Source: a virus
DNA: 20,263 nucleotides
IMG/VR virus record: IMGVR_UViG_3300010885_017632
Span: 1 to 20,263 of that record
Strand: one strand, 5' to 3'
The notes under the pieces were generated by a model. It searched no databases and was not told the origin of the DNA. It saw only the letters and a list, made by a program, of their open reading frames with translations. The position numbers and the translations under genes are program-made. Of the stretch, positions 14,497 to 19,802 are shown in pieces. Position 1 is the stretch's first letter. The number at the start of each line of letters is the position of its first letter.

Positions 14497-14834
14497 TGCA
14501 AGCCGAAACACCAGCAGAAGGCATTTACAAACGCAACAACTGGGGCGACTCAGTTGTTTATGGCGTTCCTTGTCAGTGTGGTAGTGATGATTGTACTCAT
14601 AATGTTTGGGTAGAAGCAGATGATATTACAGTAAGTGTAACAACCTACACAAAACAGACCAGTAAGTTCTGGAGTATGAGTCGCTGGCAGACTATATGGA
14701 CCTTGTTAATCAAAGGCTATGTAGAATACGAAGCTTCAATTGTAATGAGCAAGCAACAGGCTGTCAATTATGCCAATGCACTACAAGTAGCAGTTGATCA
14801 AGTAGAGAAATTTAAAAATGTCAAATCCAAGTGA
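14493..14834 (+). CDS. Phage protein of unknown function with Cys-rich motif
   Basis: 113 residues, starting in an ATGATG at the QueE stop. PCQCGSDDCTHNVWVEAD has C-x-C-x4-C plus a nearby His, arranged like a small metal site. Strands with ITVSVTTYT and a helix near WSMSRWQTIWTLLIKGYVEYEASIVMSKQQAVNYANAL follow. This layout is one I associate with conserved hypothetical proteins in T4-like aquatic phages, with no known role. The stop overlaps the start of the next gene by 17 bases. Confidence 0.65.
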   Translation: MMQAETPAEGIYKRNNWGDSVVYGVPCQCGSDDCTHNVWVEADDITVSVTTYTKQTSKFWSMSRWQTIWTLLIKGYVEYEASIVMSKQQAVNYANALQVAVDQVEKFKNVKSK

Positions 14835-15006
14835 ACACGCAAACAATACCAATCCTTGCATTGGTGTTTGCATGACAGACGATGATGGAATCTGTGTTGG
14901 CTGTTTTCGCTCTCAAGAAGAAAGAGCCAGTTGGTATGAAGAGACCAACGAGTGGAGAGAACAAGTGCTAACTATCTTAAAAGAAAGAGAAGAAAAATAT
15001 GTTTGA
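14818..15006 (+). CDS. DUF1289-family small cysteine protein
   Basis: 62 residues with NPCIGVCMTDDDGICVGCFRSQEERASW, the signature of DUF1289 (P-C-I-x-x-C, then C-x-G-C-x-R-T/S-x-x-E-x-x-W). The four cysteines probably bind a metal or an Fe-S cluster. Members are found in proteobacteria and phages with no settled function. The start overlaps the upstream gene and the stop overlaps the next by eight bases. Confidence 0.8.
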   Translation: MSNPSEHANNTNPCIGVCMTDDDGICVGCFRSQEERASWYEETNEWREQVLTILKEREEKYV

Positions 15007-15322
15007 ATGGTTTAAAAAGAAATTCAAAAAAAAGCCGACAGCAGAATCAATGAAGGACAATCCAGAACCTTGGGTCAATGTTGTTAAAGCTCATGTGGAT
15101 CATAATAATCCCAAGGCTGGTTATTTTGAATTAGAATGGAATCCTGCATTTGTTTTATTCTTGCGTAATAATGGATATCAAGGTGTAACTGCCGAAGAAA
15201 TTGTGGATCAGTGGTTCACTGACATGTGTCGCAATGTCAGCATGGATGGACAAGCCGCTGGCGATTTCATTGCTGATGCTGGACGTATTGCAACAAATGA
15301 AAAGACTCGGATGCAACAATGA
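14999..15322 (+). CDS. Phage protein of unknown function with basic N-terminus
   Basis: 107 residues. It opens with a very basic amphipathic segment (MFEWFKKKFKKKP) that could be a membrane- or nucleic-acid-contacting tail. The body has EPWVNVVKAHVDHNNPKAGYFELEWNPAFVLFLRNN followed by a second helix near GVTAEEIVDQWFTDMCRNV. The layout recalls conserved hypotheticals of aquatic T4-like phages. Start and stop overlap neighbours (ATGA at the end), so it is in the operon with QueE and MOSC. Confidence 0.6.
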   Translation: MFEWFKKKFKKKPTAESMKDNPEPWVNVVKAHVDHNNPKAGYFELEWNPAFVLFLRNNGYQGVTAEEIVDQWFTDMCRNVSMDGQAAGDFIADAGRIATNEKTRMQQ

Positions 15323-16014
15323 CAGGAAGTGTGATTGCTGTAGGGTATTCTAAGGATGTTGTACCCAATGGAGTCAAACGAGCCGAAGAACAATCTGTAC
15401 AAAAATCATTGTTAAACTTTTTGCGTGGCAATACTGACAACAAACAAGATGCAATTGAAGCAGTTAAAATAATTAAAAAATTCAACATAAACAAGCCGCC
15501 ACAAGATCAAATAGAGTTGATATCTGGTGGCGTTGTAAATGACAAACATTTTTATCCGCATCGTAGATATGAAAACAAAGGACTAGTATACACTAGAGCC
15601 ACCATTGGAGAGGTCAATTTATTTGCATCTGAAGAATTAGAAAAATTAAATGCCGTTTTCAATACAAATGTAAAGGCAGGTGCATTGGGTGAAAATATAC
15701 TAACCAGCAACATTGACATTGATAATCTAACACACGGTACAATATTGAAAATTGGCAGTACTGCACAGATAAAAATATTGGCTCGCCGTTCGTTCTGCTA
15801 TAAGTTTGTCAATGTGTTCTTTCCTGAAAGTGAAATATGGAGTGTGCCTGACATCAAAAAAATAGACAAAAACCGGATAGGAGTACTGGGCCAAGTGATC
15901 CAGGCAGGCATTGTTAGACCCAATGACCAAATTGAAATTGTTGAGGTTGCCAGTCATGTATCGCTTAAATCTATAGAACCACCTAACATTTATATTGACA
16001 CACCACTGGCTTGA
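15319..16014 (+). CDS. MOSC-domain protein
   Basis: 231 residues. GALGENILTSNIDIDNLTHGTILKIGSTAQIKI is the characteristic MOSC domain block (GEN, then a short turn, then G-x-x-L-x-IG). The usually conserved Cys follows in ARRSFCYKF (Cys160), where the typical motif is R-x-P-C. An upstream GGVVNDKHF matches the G-x-x-x-D-x-H of the family. MOSC domains bind sulfur or other groups delivered to metal cofactors (molybdenum cofactor sulfurase C-terminus, YiiM, YuaD). This one has no molybdenum-binding partner beside it, so the substrate is open. The first 80 residues look like an N-terminal extension. Its ATG overlaps the upstream stop. Confidence 0.8.
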   Translation: MTGSVIAVGYSKDVVPNGVKRAEEQSVQKSLLNFLRGNTDNKQDAIEAVKIIKKFNINKPPQDQIELISGGVVNDKHFYPHRRYENKGLVYTRATIGEVNLFASEELEKLNAVFNTNVKAGALGENILTSNIDIDNLTHGTILKIGSTAQIKILARRSFCYKFVNVFFPESEIWSVPDIKKIDKNRIGVLGQVIQAGIVRPNDQIEIVEVASHVSLKSIEPPNIYIDTPLA

Positions 16015-16023
16015 TGCTATAAT
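15995..16023 (+). promoter_or_regulatory. Perfect sigma70 promoter producing a leaderless exonuclease mRNA
   Basis: TTGACA (15995-16000), 17 bases, then TATAAT (16018-16023), with TGC before the -10. The predicted start is base 16030, which is the A of the exonuclease ATG. No Shine-Dalgarno sequence lies before that ATG. The -35 lies inside the end of the MOSC gene. Confidence 0.8.
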
Positions 16024-16029
16024 AATACT

Positions 16030-17013
16030 ATGAGTTACTTAATCGTTGATGCCGCAAATTTATTCTTTCGTGCCCGCCACGTGATCCGTACTGGTGATCC
16101 AGAAGAACGTGTAGCAATGAGCTATCACATCATCTTGGCCGCTGTACTAAAACAATGGAAGGAACGCCAAGGCAAACATGTTGTATTCTGTTTCGAAGGC
16201 AGGTCGTGGCGTAAGGAGGTGTACAAACCTTACAAGGCTCAGCGAGCAGATGCTAGGGCCAAGCATACTCCCAAAGAAGCTGAGGAAGAAAAACTGTTCT
16301 GGGAAAGCTTTGACAAGTTCTACGAATACATCAGCACCAAGACCAATGTAACAGTATTGCGAAATCCTGTATGTGAAGCAGATGATTTTATTGCACGTTG
16401 GATACAATTACACCCAAGTGATAACCACATTATTGTTTCAAGCGATGGCGATTTTGAACAATTGATTGCTCCCAATGTCCAACTCTACAATGGTATTGCC
16501 GGAGTCCTTACTACACATGAGGGGTATTATGATGACAAAGGTAAGCCTGTTATTGATAAGAAAACTAAACAAGTCAAAGCCGCGCCGGATCCAAGCTGGT
16601 TATTATTTGAGAAGTGTATGCGTGGCGACACATCCGACAACATCTTTAGTGCTTATCCGGGAGTTCGCGAGAAAGGCACAAAGAATAAAGTTGGTCTCCG
16701 TGATGCCTTTGCCGACAGAGACAATAAAGGATTCATGTGGAACAATCTCATGCTTCAACGTTGGTCCGACCACGAAGGTAATGAACACTTGGTAAGAGAC
16801 GATTATGAGCGTAATAAAAGCATTATTGATTTGACTGCACAGCCAGACAACATCAAAGCAATATTAGATCAGAGTATTGCCGACGCAGTACAAAAACCTC
16901 GTAATCCCAGTGTAGGCCCTCATTTTATGAAGTTTTGTGGTAAGTATCAGTTACAAAAGGCAAGCGATAATGCTCAACAACATACTGACTGGCTGGCGGC
17001 AAGCTATAGTTAA
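16030..17013 (+). CDS. 5'-3' exonuclease / RNase H (T4 RNase H-like, FEN family)
   Basis: 327 residues, close to T4 RNase H (305). The acidic metal-binding residues are in the expected order: Asp7 in LIVDAANLFFR, later FCFEGRSWRKEVYKPYKAQR, EADDFIARW, SSDGDFEQLI, and GDTSDNI near the helix-hairpin-helix. In T4 this enzyme removes RNA primers from lagging-strand fragments, assisted by the clamp. The ATG at 16030 coincides with the predicted transcription start of a perfect sigma70 promoter and has no ribosome site, so the mRNA is probably leaderless. The last 44 bases overlap the next gene. Confidence 0.9.
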   Translation: MSYLIVDAANLFFRARHVIRTGDPEERVAMSYHIILAAVLKQWKERQGKHVVFCFEGRSWRKEVYKPYKAQRADARAKHTPKEAEEEKLFWESFDKFYEYISTKTNVTVLRNPVCEADDFIARWIQLHPSDNHIIVSSDGDFEQLIAPNVQLYNGIAGVLTTHEGYYDDKGKPVIDKKTKQVKAAPDPSWLLFEKCMRGDTSDNIFSAYPGVREKGTKNKVGLRDAFADRDNKGFMWNNLMLQRWSDHEGNEHLVRDDYERNKSIIDLTAQPDNIKAILDQSIADAVQKPRNPSVGPHFMKFCGKYQLQKASDNAQQHTDWLAASYS

Positions 17014-17329
17014 ATTCGTATTCATCTTCACATTACTGTGTCTTGTAGTGATGTGTATTCCTGTGCTTGCTGGCGCACCATTAGTTGGAACTGAATCAAA
17101 ATGGTTTTGTGGTGCTAGCGAAGATTTATATTCAGAACTAATGCGATATAAAGAAGAACCAATCATGTCTGGTTCAGTTGTGGATGATTTATTTTATATG
17201 TCATTTTGGGCAAATGCTGTCGCTGGAACATGGACCATAATTGTTTCTTCAAGCAAAGAAAAGGGAACCAGTTGTATAGTTTTAGAAGGTTCTAAATTTC
17301 ATTTAATGAAGCCAACGAACTTTGTTTAA
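16970..17329 (+). CDS. Small exported or lipid-anchored phage protein
   Basis: 119 residues from ATG 16970 (the frame is open from a GTG at 16937). The N-terminus has a basic n-region (TGWRQAIVK) and a hydrophobic run of about 17 residues (FVFIFTLLCLVVMCIPV), ending LAGAPLVG, a likely signal peptidase site. The mature part has two cysteines (KWFCGASED and TSCIVLEGS) that could form a disulfide, and an AVAGTWTIIVSSS strand. Phage and proteobacterial proteins with this layout are thought to act in the periplasm, but the function is not known. The gene starts inside the exonuclease end. Confidence 0.65.
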   Translation: MLNNILTGWRQAIVKFVFIFTLLCLVVMCIPVLAGAPLVGTESKWFCGASEDLYSELMRYKEEPIMSGSVVDDLFYMSFWANAVAGTWTIIVSSSKEKGTSCIVLEGSKFHLMKPTNFV

Positions 17330-17345
17330 CTAGTTTATTAAATAC

Positions 17346-17366
17346 GCACTTATGATAAATAAGTGC
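17346..17366 (+). other. Hairpin overlapping a late promoter and ending at a start codon
   Basis: GCACTTAT (17346-17353) and ATAAGTGC (17359-17366) form an eight-base-pair stem with the 5-base loop GATAA. The base after the stem is the A of the ATG at 17367. The late box GATAAATA (17354-17361) lies in the loop and right arm. Confidence 0.6.
17354..17361 (+). promoter_or_regulatory. T4-type late promoter box directly before a start codon
   Basis: GATAAATA matches the T4 late consensus TATAAATA at seven of eight positions. Five bases separate its end from ATG 17367, so a start at the standard T4 distance would fall on the A of the ATG. No ribosome site is present. Confidence 0.6.
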
Positions 17367-17678
17367 ATGAGTAGACCTAAACCATCCATATTATTAACCA
17401 ATACAGATCCTAGAACATACAAGAGCGAAGAAGTGCTTGCGGCTGATGCAATCTATGCTGTATTTTTTAAAAATAAACCTATAAATCTACGTACATTGAA
17501 TAGTCTTGTAAGTTACCCAGGACCAAAATATAAAAAGGTAAGCTTCTCCAATCCAGGACATGCCTTCAATCTAGCAGATAGATTGAACAAAATGTTTAAA
17601 AGTGATGAATTTAGCGTGGTTGAACTAAAGCAAGGTCGACGCATAAATGAGCAAGGAACTAGCTATAAAGATATCTGA
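17367..17678 (+). CDS. Conserved-looking phage protein, probably leaderless
   Basis: 103 residues from ATG 17367. An upstream in-frame ATG at 17352 is inside the hairpin and has no ribosome site. The protein opens MSRPKPSILLTNTDPRTYKSEEVLAADAIYAVFF, then PINLRTLNSLVSYPGPKYKKVSFSNPGHAFNLADRLN, a pattern I recall in many T4-related aquatic phage genomes as a hypothetical protein. Basic residues are spread along the chain. The role is unknown. It overlaps the next gene by 32 bases and probably shares its late promoter with it. Confidence 0.7.
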   Translation: MSRPKPSILLTNTDPRTYKSEEVLAADAIYAVFFKNKPINLRTLNSLVSYPGPKYKKVSFSNPGHAFNLADRLNKMFKSDEFSVVELKQGRRINEQGTSYKDI

Positions 17679-18030
17679 GTACCTAGCTCAGTATCCTTTA
17701 CCCCATATTTGGGAAAATACAAAGATAACACCTTATTCGGTGTTTAAGAACTATCAGCCTGGCCGACAAAAAGGTTTACGTTTAACAGCCTTTGGCTGGG
17801 CTTTAATGCAACCACATTTCCGTTATTGGAGTTATCAACTGCCTGCAGGTTGGGCACCTAAACCAGGCCACCTAATAGGATTAGAACAACATTTAGATTG
17901 GCCGTATTATCACGGTGCCGGTTACTTCCGCATATTTGGCGAAAACGATGCCATGGAGATTCGTTTGGTAAACGATGATGTTATCTTGTGGTTGGATGGT
18001 TTAAGTAGGAAAGCTCAACGTAAAGGCTAG
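17647..18030 (+). CDS. Conserved-looking phage protein, unknown function
   Basis: 127 residues, starting 32 bases before the end of the upstream gene. It is rich in aromatics (ITPYSVFKNY, then HFRYWSYQLPAGWAPKPGH and LDWPYYHGAGYFRIFGE), with a strand-like end (AMEIRLVNDDVILWLDGL). The pattern looks like a compact beta-rich protein, but I cannot assign a family. Its stop codon TAG shares CTAG with the stop of the convergent SOD-like gene at 18027. Confidence 0.65.
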   Translation: MSKELAIKISEYLAQYPLPHIWENTKITPYSVFKNYQPGRQKGLRLTAFGWALMQPHFRYWSYQLPAGWAPKPGHLIGLEQHLDWPYYHGAGYFRIFGENDAMEIRLVNDDVILWLDGLSRKAQRKG

Positions 18031-18587
18031 ATTAAACGTTGATTAACTACATTCCAGTCTACAATACGCCAGAAGTTTTCTAGATACTTCTTTTTGTCTG
18101 ATTGATAATCTAGGGCCCATGCATGTTCCCACCAATCAATAAGCAGTACAATTCTATCAGTATTGCCAGTAATGCTATGGTTGGCAATGGTTTGAATATT
18201 TCCGCTACGGTCTAAGAATACCCAACCACTGCCTTGTATGCCCATGGCTCGTTCAGTGATCTGATCTTTAAACGCATCAAATGTTTTAAAGTTACGCTCA
18301 ATAAAATCTGCCGCATTACCAACAGGTTTATTTCCTGACCGTGGTGCTTGCAGTTGCGGAAAGAAAATATTGTGTAAATCTGCACCATTCTTATTAAACT
18401 TAGGATCGCCTTCACCTGAATTGTAACGATCCACATAGGCCTTGGCCAGCTTGCCATAATGATAATCAAGTGTTGCTTCACTCATTACTGGATCTAAATC
18501 TGTTCTTTTATAAGGTAGGCGATTGAGGCTTAAGGTCAACTTGATGCCTTCTACAATCATTACATATTTTCTAATTTCGTTTTGCAT
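18027..18587 (-). CDS. Iron/manganese superoxide dismutase-like protein with altered metal site
   Basis: 186 residues, close to Fe/Mn SODs (about 190-200). The fold is clear: LPYKRTDLDPVMSEATLDYHYGKLAKAYVDRYN, LHNIFFPQL, GSGWVFLDRSGNIQTIANH, and LLIDWWEHAWALDYQSDKKKYLENFWRIVDW. Three metal ligands are in place (His72, Asp151, His155), but the first, normally His in an L-x-P-H-I-S context, is Val34 (LDPVMS). The glutamine usually before the second histidine (QVWNH) is also absent (GADLH). So it may bind metal differently or act without SOD activity, for example as a structural protein. It has no ribosome site and begins six bases after a late box, so the mRNA is probably leaderless. Confidence 0.85.
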   Translation of the reverse strand: MQNEIRKYVMIVEGIKLTLSLNRLPYKRTDLDPVMSEATLDYHYGKLAKAYVDRYNSGEGDPKFNKNGADLHNIFFPQLQAPRSGNKPVGNAADFIERNFKTFDAFKDQITERAMGIQGSGWVFLDRSGNIQTIANHSITGNTDRIVLLIDWWEHAWALDYQSDKKKYLENFWRIVDWNVVNQRLI

Positions 18588-18592
18588 AGGTT

Positions 18593-18600
18593 TATTTATA
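18593..18600 (-). promoter_or_regulatory. T4-type late promoter for the SOD-like gene
   Basis: A perfect TATAAATA on the minus strand ends at 18593. Five bases (18592-18588) separate it from the ATG at 18587, so the predicted start is the ATG itself. No ribosome site is present. Confidence 0.7.
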
Positions 18601-18604
18601 AATA
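18597..18604 (+). promoter_or_regulatory. T4-type late promoter for the gene at 18610
   Basis: A perfect TATAAATA ends at 18604. Five bases (18605-18609) separate it from ATG 18610, the same distance as on the minus strand. The two boxes overlap by four bases, so polymerase probably occupies only one at a time. Confidence 0.7.
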
Positions 18605-18609
18605 ATCAC

Positions 18610-19044
18610 ATGCAACATTGGCAACCATATGTGCGAGCCGGGTGGGAACTAGTCGTCGAAGCCCAAGGTATTAGTCAGACTTATTTAGAGCCGGACGTGG
18701 AAGCTTTTTTGGTACATACAGTTGCACGTACATTTCAACGCAACGATATTTGGGAACAGCCTGTTGCAATACGCATGATGACAGCACAGTCTCTCCCAAA
18801 TGCTAAAAAACAACCAGCCATGCGTACAATTGGTGAAGAATGTTTGTTTATTGATGCATGGGAAATAAAGCAAACAAGATGGCCTAGCCCAACATACTTT
18901 TCAAGTATGGGTGAAATTGCATTTGGGATGGCCAGTACTGCCAGCAATCCAGCAGATGAACTATTAGAGTTGGTAAGCAACAATTTCAAACGCATGAGTC
19001 AAGTGTTAAAACAGGCTAAAAACCTATATTTGCTTAAAAATTAA
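18610..19044 (+). CDS. Phage protein of unknown function, probably leaderless
   Basis: 144 residues from ATG 18610; the frame is open from 18523, but the earlier part overlaps the SOD gene on the other strand and precedes the late promoter. The protein has MQHWQPYVRAGWELVVEA, then VHTVARTFQRNDIWEQPVAIRM, a strand-rich middle with CLFIDAWEIK, and a helical end (ADELLELVSNNFKRMSQVLKQAKNLY). The composition suggests a soluble alpha/beta protein. No family is recognised. A likely terminator lies right after its stop (19047-19077). Confidence 0.65.
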   Translation: MQHWQPYVRAGWELVVEAQGISQTYLEPDVEAFLVHTVARTFQRNDIWEQPVAIRMMTAQSLPNAKKQPAMRTIGEECLFIDAWEIKQTRWPSPTYFSSMGEIAFGMASTASNPADELLELVSNNFKRMSQVLKQAKNLYLLKN

Positions 19045-19046
19045 AC

Positions 19047-19077
19047 AAATTGTTGCTAAAATACAACAAATTTTTGT
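19047..19077 (+). terminator. Probable intrinsic terminator
   Basis: AAATTGTTG (19047-19055) pairs with CAACAAATTT (19064-19073) apart from one bulged A, with an 8-base loop, followed by more Ts. It follows the stop of the 18610 gene by two bases. Confidence 0.55.
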
Positions 19078-19078
19078 G

Positions 19079-19095
19079 GTTTTTAGCTTAAAAAC
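19079..19095 (+). other. Second short hairpin before the promoter of the 19136 gene
   Basis: GTTTTTA (19079-19085), loop GCT, and TAAAAAC (19089-19095) form a seven-base-pair stem. It lies between the terminator and the next promoter. It could be a backup terminator or a site that isolates the two transcription units; there is no run of Ts after it. Confidence 0.4.
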
Positions 19096-19097
19096 GG

Positions 19098-19126
19098 TTG
19101 TGTTTAGAGCCAATCTAACATATAAT
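19098..19126 (+). promoter_or_regulatory. Sigma70 promoter with weak -35, close to a start codon
   Basis: TTGTGT (19098-19103), 17 bases, then TATAAT (19121-19126). The ATG is at 19136, nine bases after the -10, so the predicted start (19133) leaves a leader of only about 3 bases. There is no ribosome site. The -35 is poor, only TTG matching. Confidence 0.55.
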
Positions 19127-19135
19127 ACATTTACT

Positions 19136-19300
19136 ATGAAACAGAACACTATCACTATCAAATTGCCACGTTTAAAGCGTCGTTGCGTAGAGCTGTATTC
19201 TGCCAATTCTCCTTTCAAAGGTAAAGTTGAGCAAAATCGTGTTGCATATAAACGACATGCTAAGAACCAAAAACAGGTTGACAAGGATCTGGGTCTATAG
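19136..19300 (+). CDS. Small basic protein, nearly leaderless
   Basis: 54 residues from ATG 19136; the frame is open from a GTG at 19076, but that is upstream of the promoter. The protein is strongly basic (KLPRLKRRCVELY, then KGKVEQNRVAYKRHAKNQKQVDKD), with many lysines and arginines and little hydrophobic core. This composition suggests a nucleic-acid binding protein or an inhibitor of a host protein, as many phage early genes encode; that is inference. TTGACA of the next promoter lies in its last codons, and the predicted hairpin/terminator at 19309-19339 follows. Confidence 0.65.
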   Translation: MKQNTITIKLPRLKRRCVELYSANSPFKGKVEQNRVAYKRHAKNQKQVDKDLGL

Positions 19301-19306
19301 TAAAAT
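19278..19306 (+). promoter_or_regulatory. Sigma70 promoter for the 19366 gene
   Basis: TTGACA (19278-19283), 17 bases, then TAAAAT (19301-19306). The predicted start is near 19313. The -35 lies in the end of the 19136 gene, and the -10 sits immediately after its stop codon. The leader holds AAAGGAG at 19353-19359. Confidence 0.7.
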
Positions 19307-19308
19307 AC

Positions 19309-19339
19309 AAATATTGCGGAACGGTTCTGCAATATTTTT
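19309..19339 (+). terminator. Strong hairpin with T-tract: terminator, or 5' hairpin of the next mRNA
   Basis: AAATATTGC (19309-19317) pairs with GCAATATTT (19329-19337). Inside, a G-T pair and GAA/TTC around a CGG loop extend it to about 13 base pairs. A run of five Ts (19335-19339) follows, the pattern of an intrinsic terminator for the 19136 gene. The promoter just upstream starts transcription at about 19313, inside this stem, so the next mRNA would open with most of the same hairpin. Confidence 0.65.
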
Positions 19340-19365
19340 AACACACACACTCAAAGGAGTCAAAA

Positions 19366-19722
19366 ATGGCTAAAGTTCTTTCTCAAACAGTTTCCGCAAT
19401 TCGTAAACGTGAAGCTCGTGCTCGAGCTAAAGTTCTTGCATCAGCAGTTCCTGAGGTAGTTGCACCTGAAGTTATTACTGCCGCAGTTGAAGCAGTCATT
19501 GCAGGTGAGACTTTTACTCATGTGGGCTATGCTGTTGACAAAAAAGGCAAAGGTGCTGTTCGCTATACTAACGACAAGCGTCGTACCCGTACCTTAGTAC
19601 GTGCCGGCTGTACAGATGTCAAATTTGTAGAGTTGCCCCGTCCAATGAATAAAGCAGAAATTGATGCTTCAGAATTCATTGCACAAGTTACCCCTTCTAC
19701 TACAGTAGAGGCAGTTGCTTAA
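19366..19722 (+). CDS. Phage protein of unknown function, Ala/Val-rich
   Basis: 118 residues with AAAGGAG at 19353-19359 in ideal position before ATG 19366. The first third is helical and repetitive (SAIRKREARARAKVLASAVPEVVAPEVITAAVEAVIAG), alternating basic then Ala/Val/Glu-rich. The middle (FTHVGYAVDKKGKGAVRYTNDKRRTRTLVRAGCTD) has strand-like segments with many basic residues. A C-terminal acidic tail completes it. It could bind nucleic acid, but no family is recognised. Strong promoter and ribosome site suggest high expression. Confidence 0.65.
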   Translation: MAKVLSQTVSAIRKREARARAKVLASAVPEVVAPEVITAAVEAVIAGETFTHVGYAVDKKGKGAVRYTNDKRRTRTLVRAGCTDVKFVELPRPMNKAEIDASEFIAQVTPSTTVEAVA

Positions 19723-19727
19723 TTACA

Positions 19728-19753
19728 ACTAGGGGTTGACACCAGCCCCTAGT
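19728..19753. repeat. Eight-base inverted repeat enclosing a -35 box
   Basis: ACTAGGGG (19728-19735) and CCCCTAGT (19746-19753) are perfect inverted repeats, and the ten bases between hold TTGACA of the promoter at 19736-19764. It follows the 19366 gene by five bases. It could be an operator or a terminator stem; there is no T-run after it. Confidence 0.6.
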
Positions 19754-19764
19754 ATTGCTATAAT
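19736..19764 (+). promoter_or_regulatory. Perfect sigma70 promoter of the MoxR-like gene
   Basis: TTGACA (19736-19741), 17 bases, then TATAAT (19759-19764), with TGC before the -10. The predicted start is near 19771, giving a 32-base leader with AGGAG at 19791-19795. Confidence 0.8.
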
Positions 19765-19802
19765 TATTACTTGTTTAACAAACCCTAAGTAGGAGCCACC
19801 AA

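Larger units (their letters stand above)
18592..18605. repeat. Fourteen-base palindrome containing two opposed late boxes
   Basis: TTATTTATAAATAA is a perfect palindrome between the SOD-like ATG (18587, minus) and the next ATG (18610, plus). It holds one TATAAATA on each strand. Confidence 0.8.

Noticed and set aside
17330-17345. TTATTAAATA before the 17346 hairpin as a further late promoter
   Set aside because: It differs from TATAAATA at two positions and is not at the five-base distance from a start codon, whereas GATAAATA at 17354 fits better.
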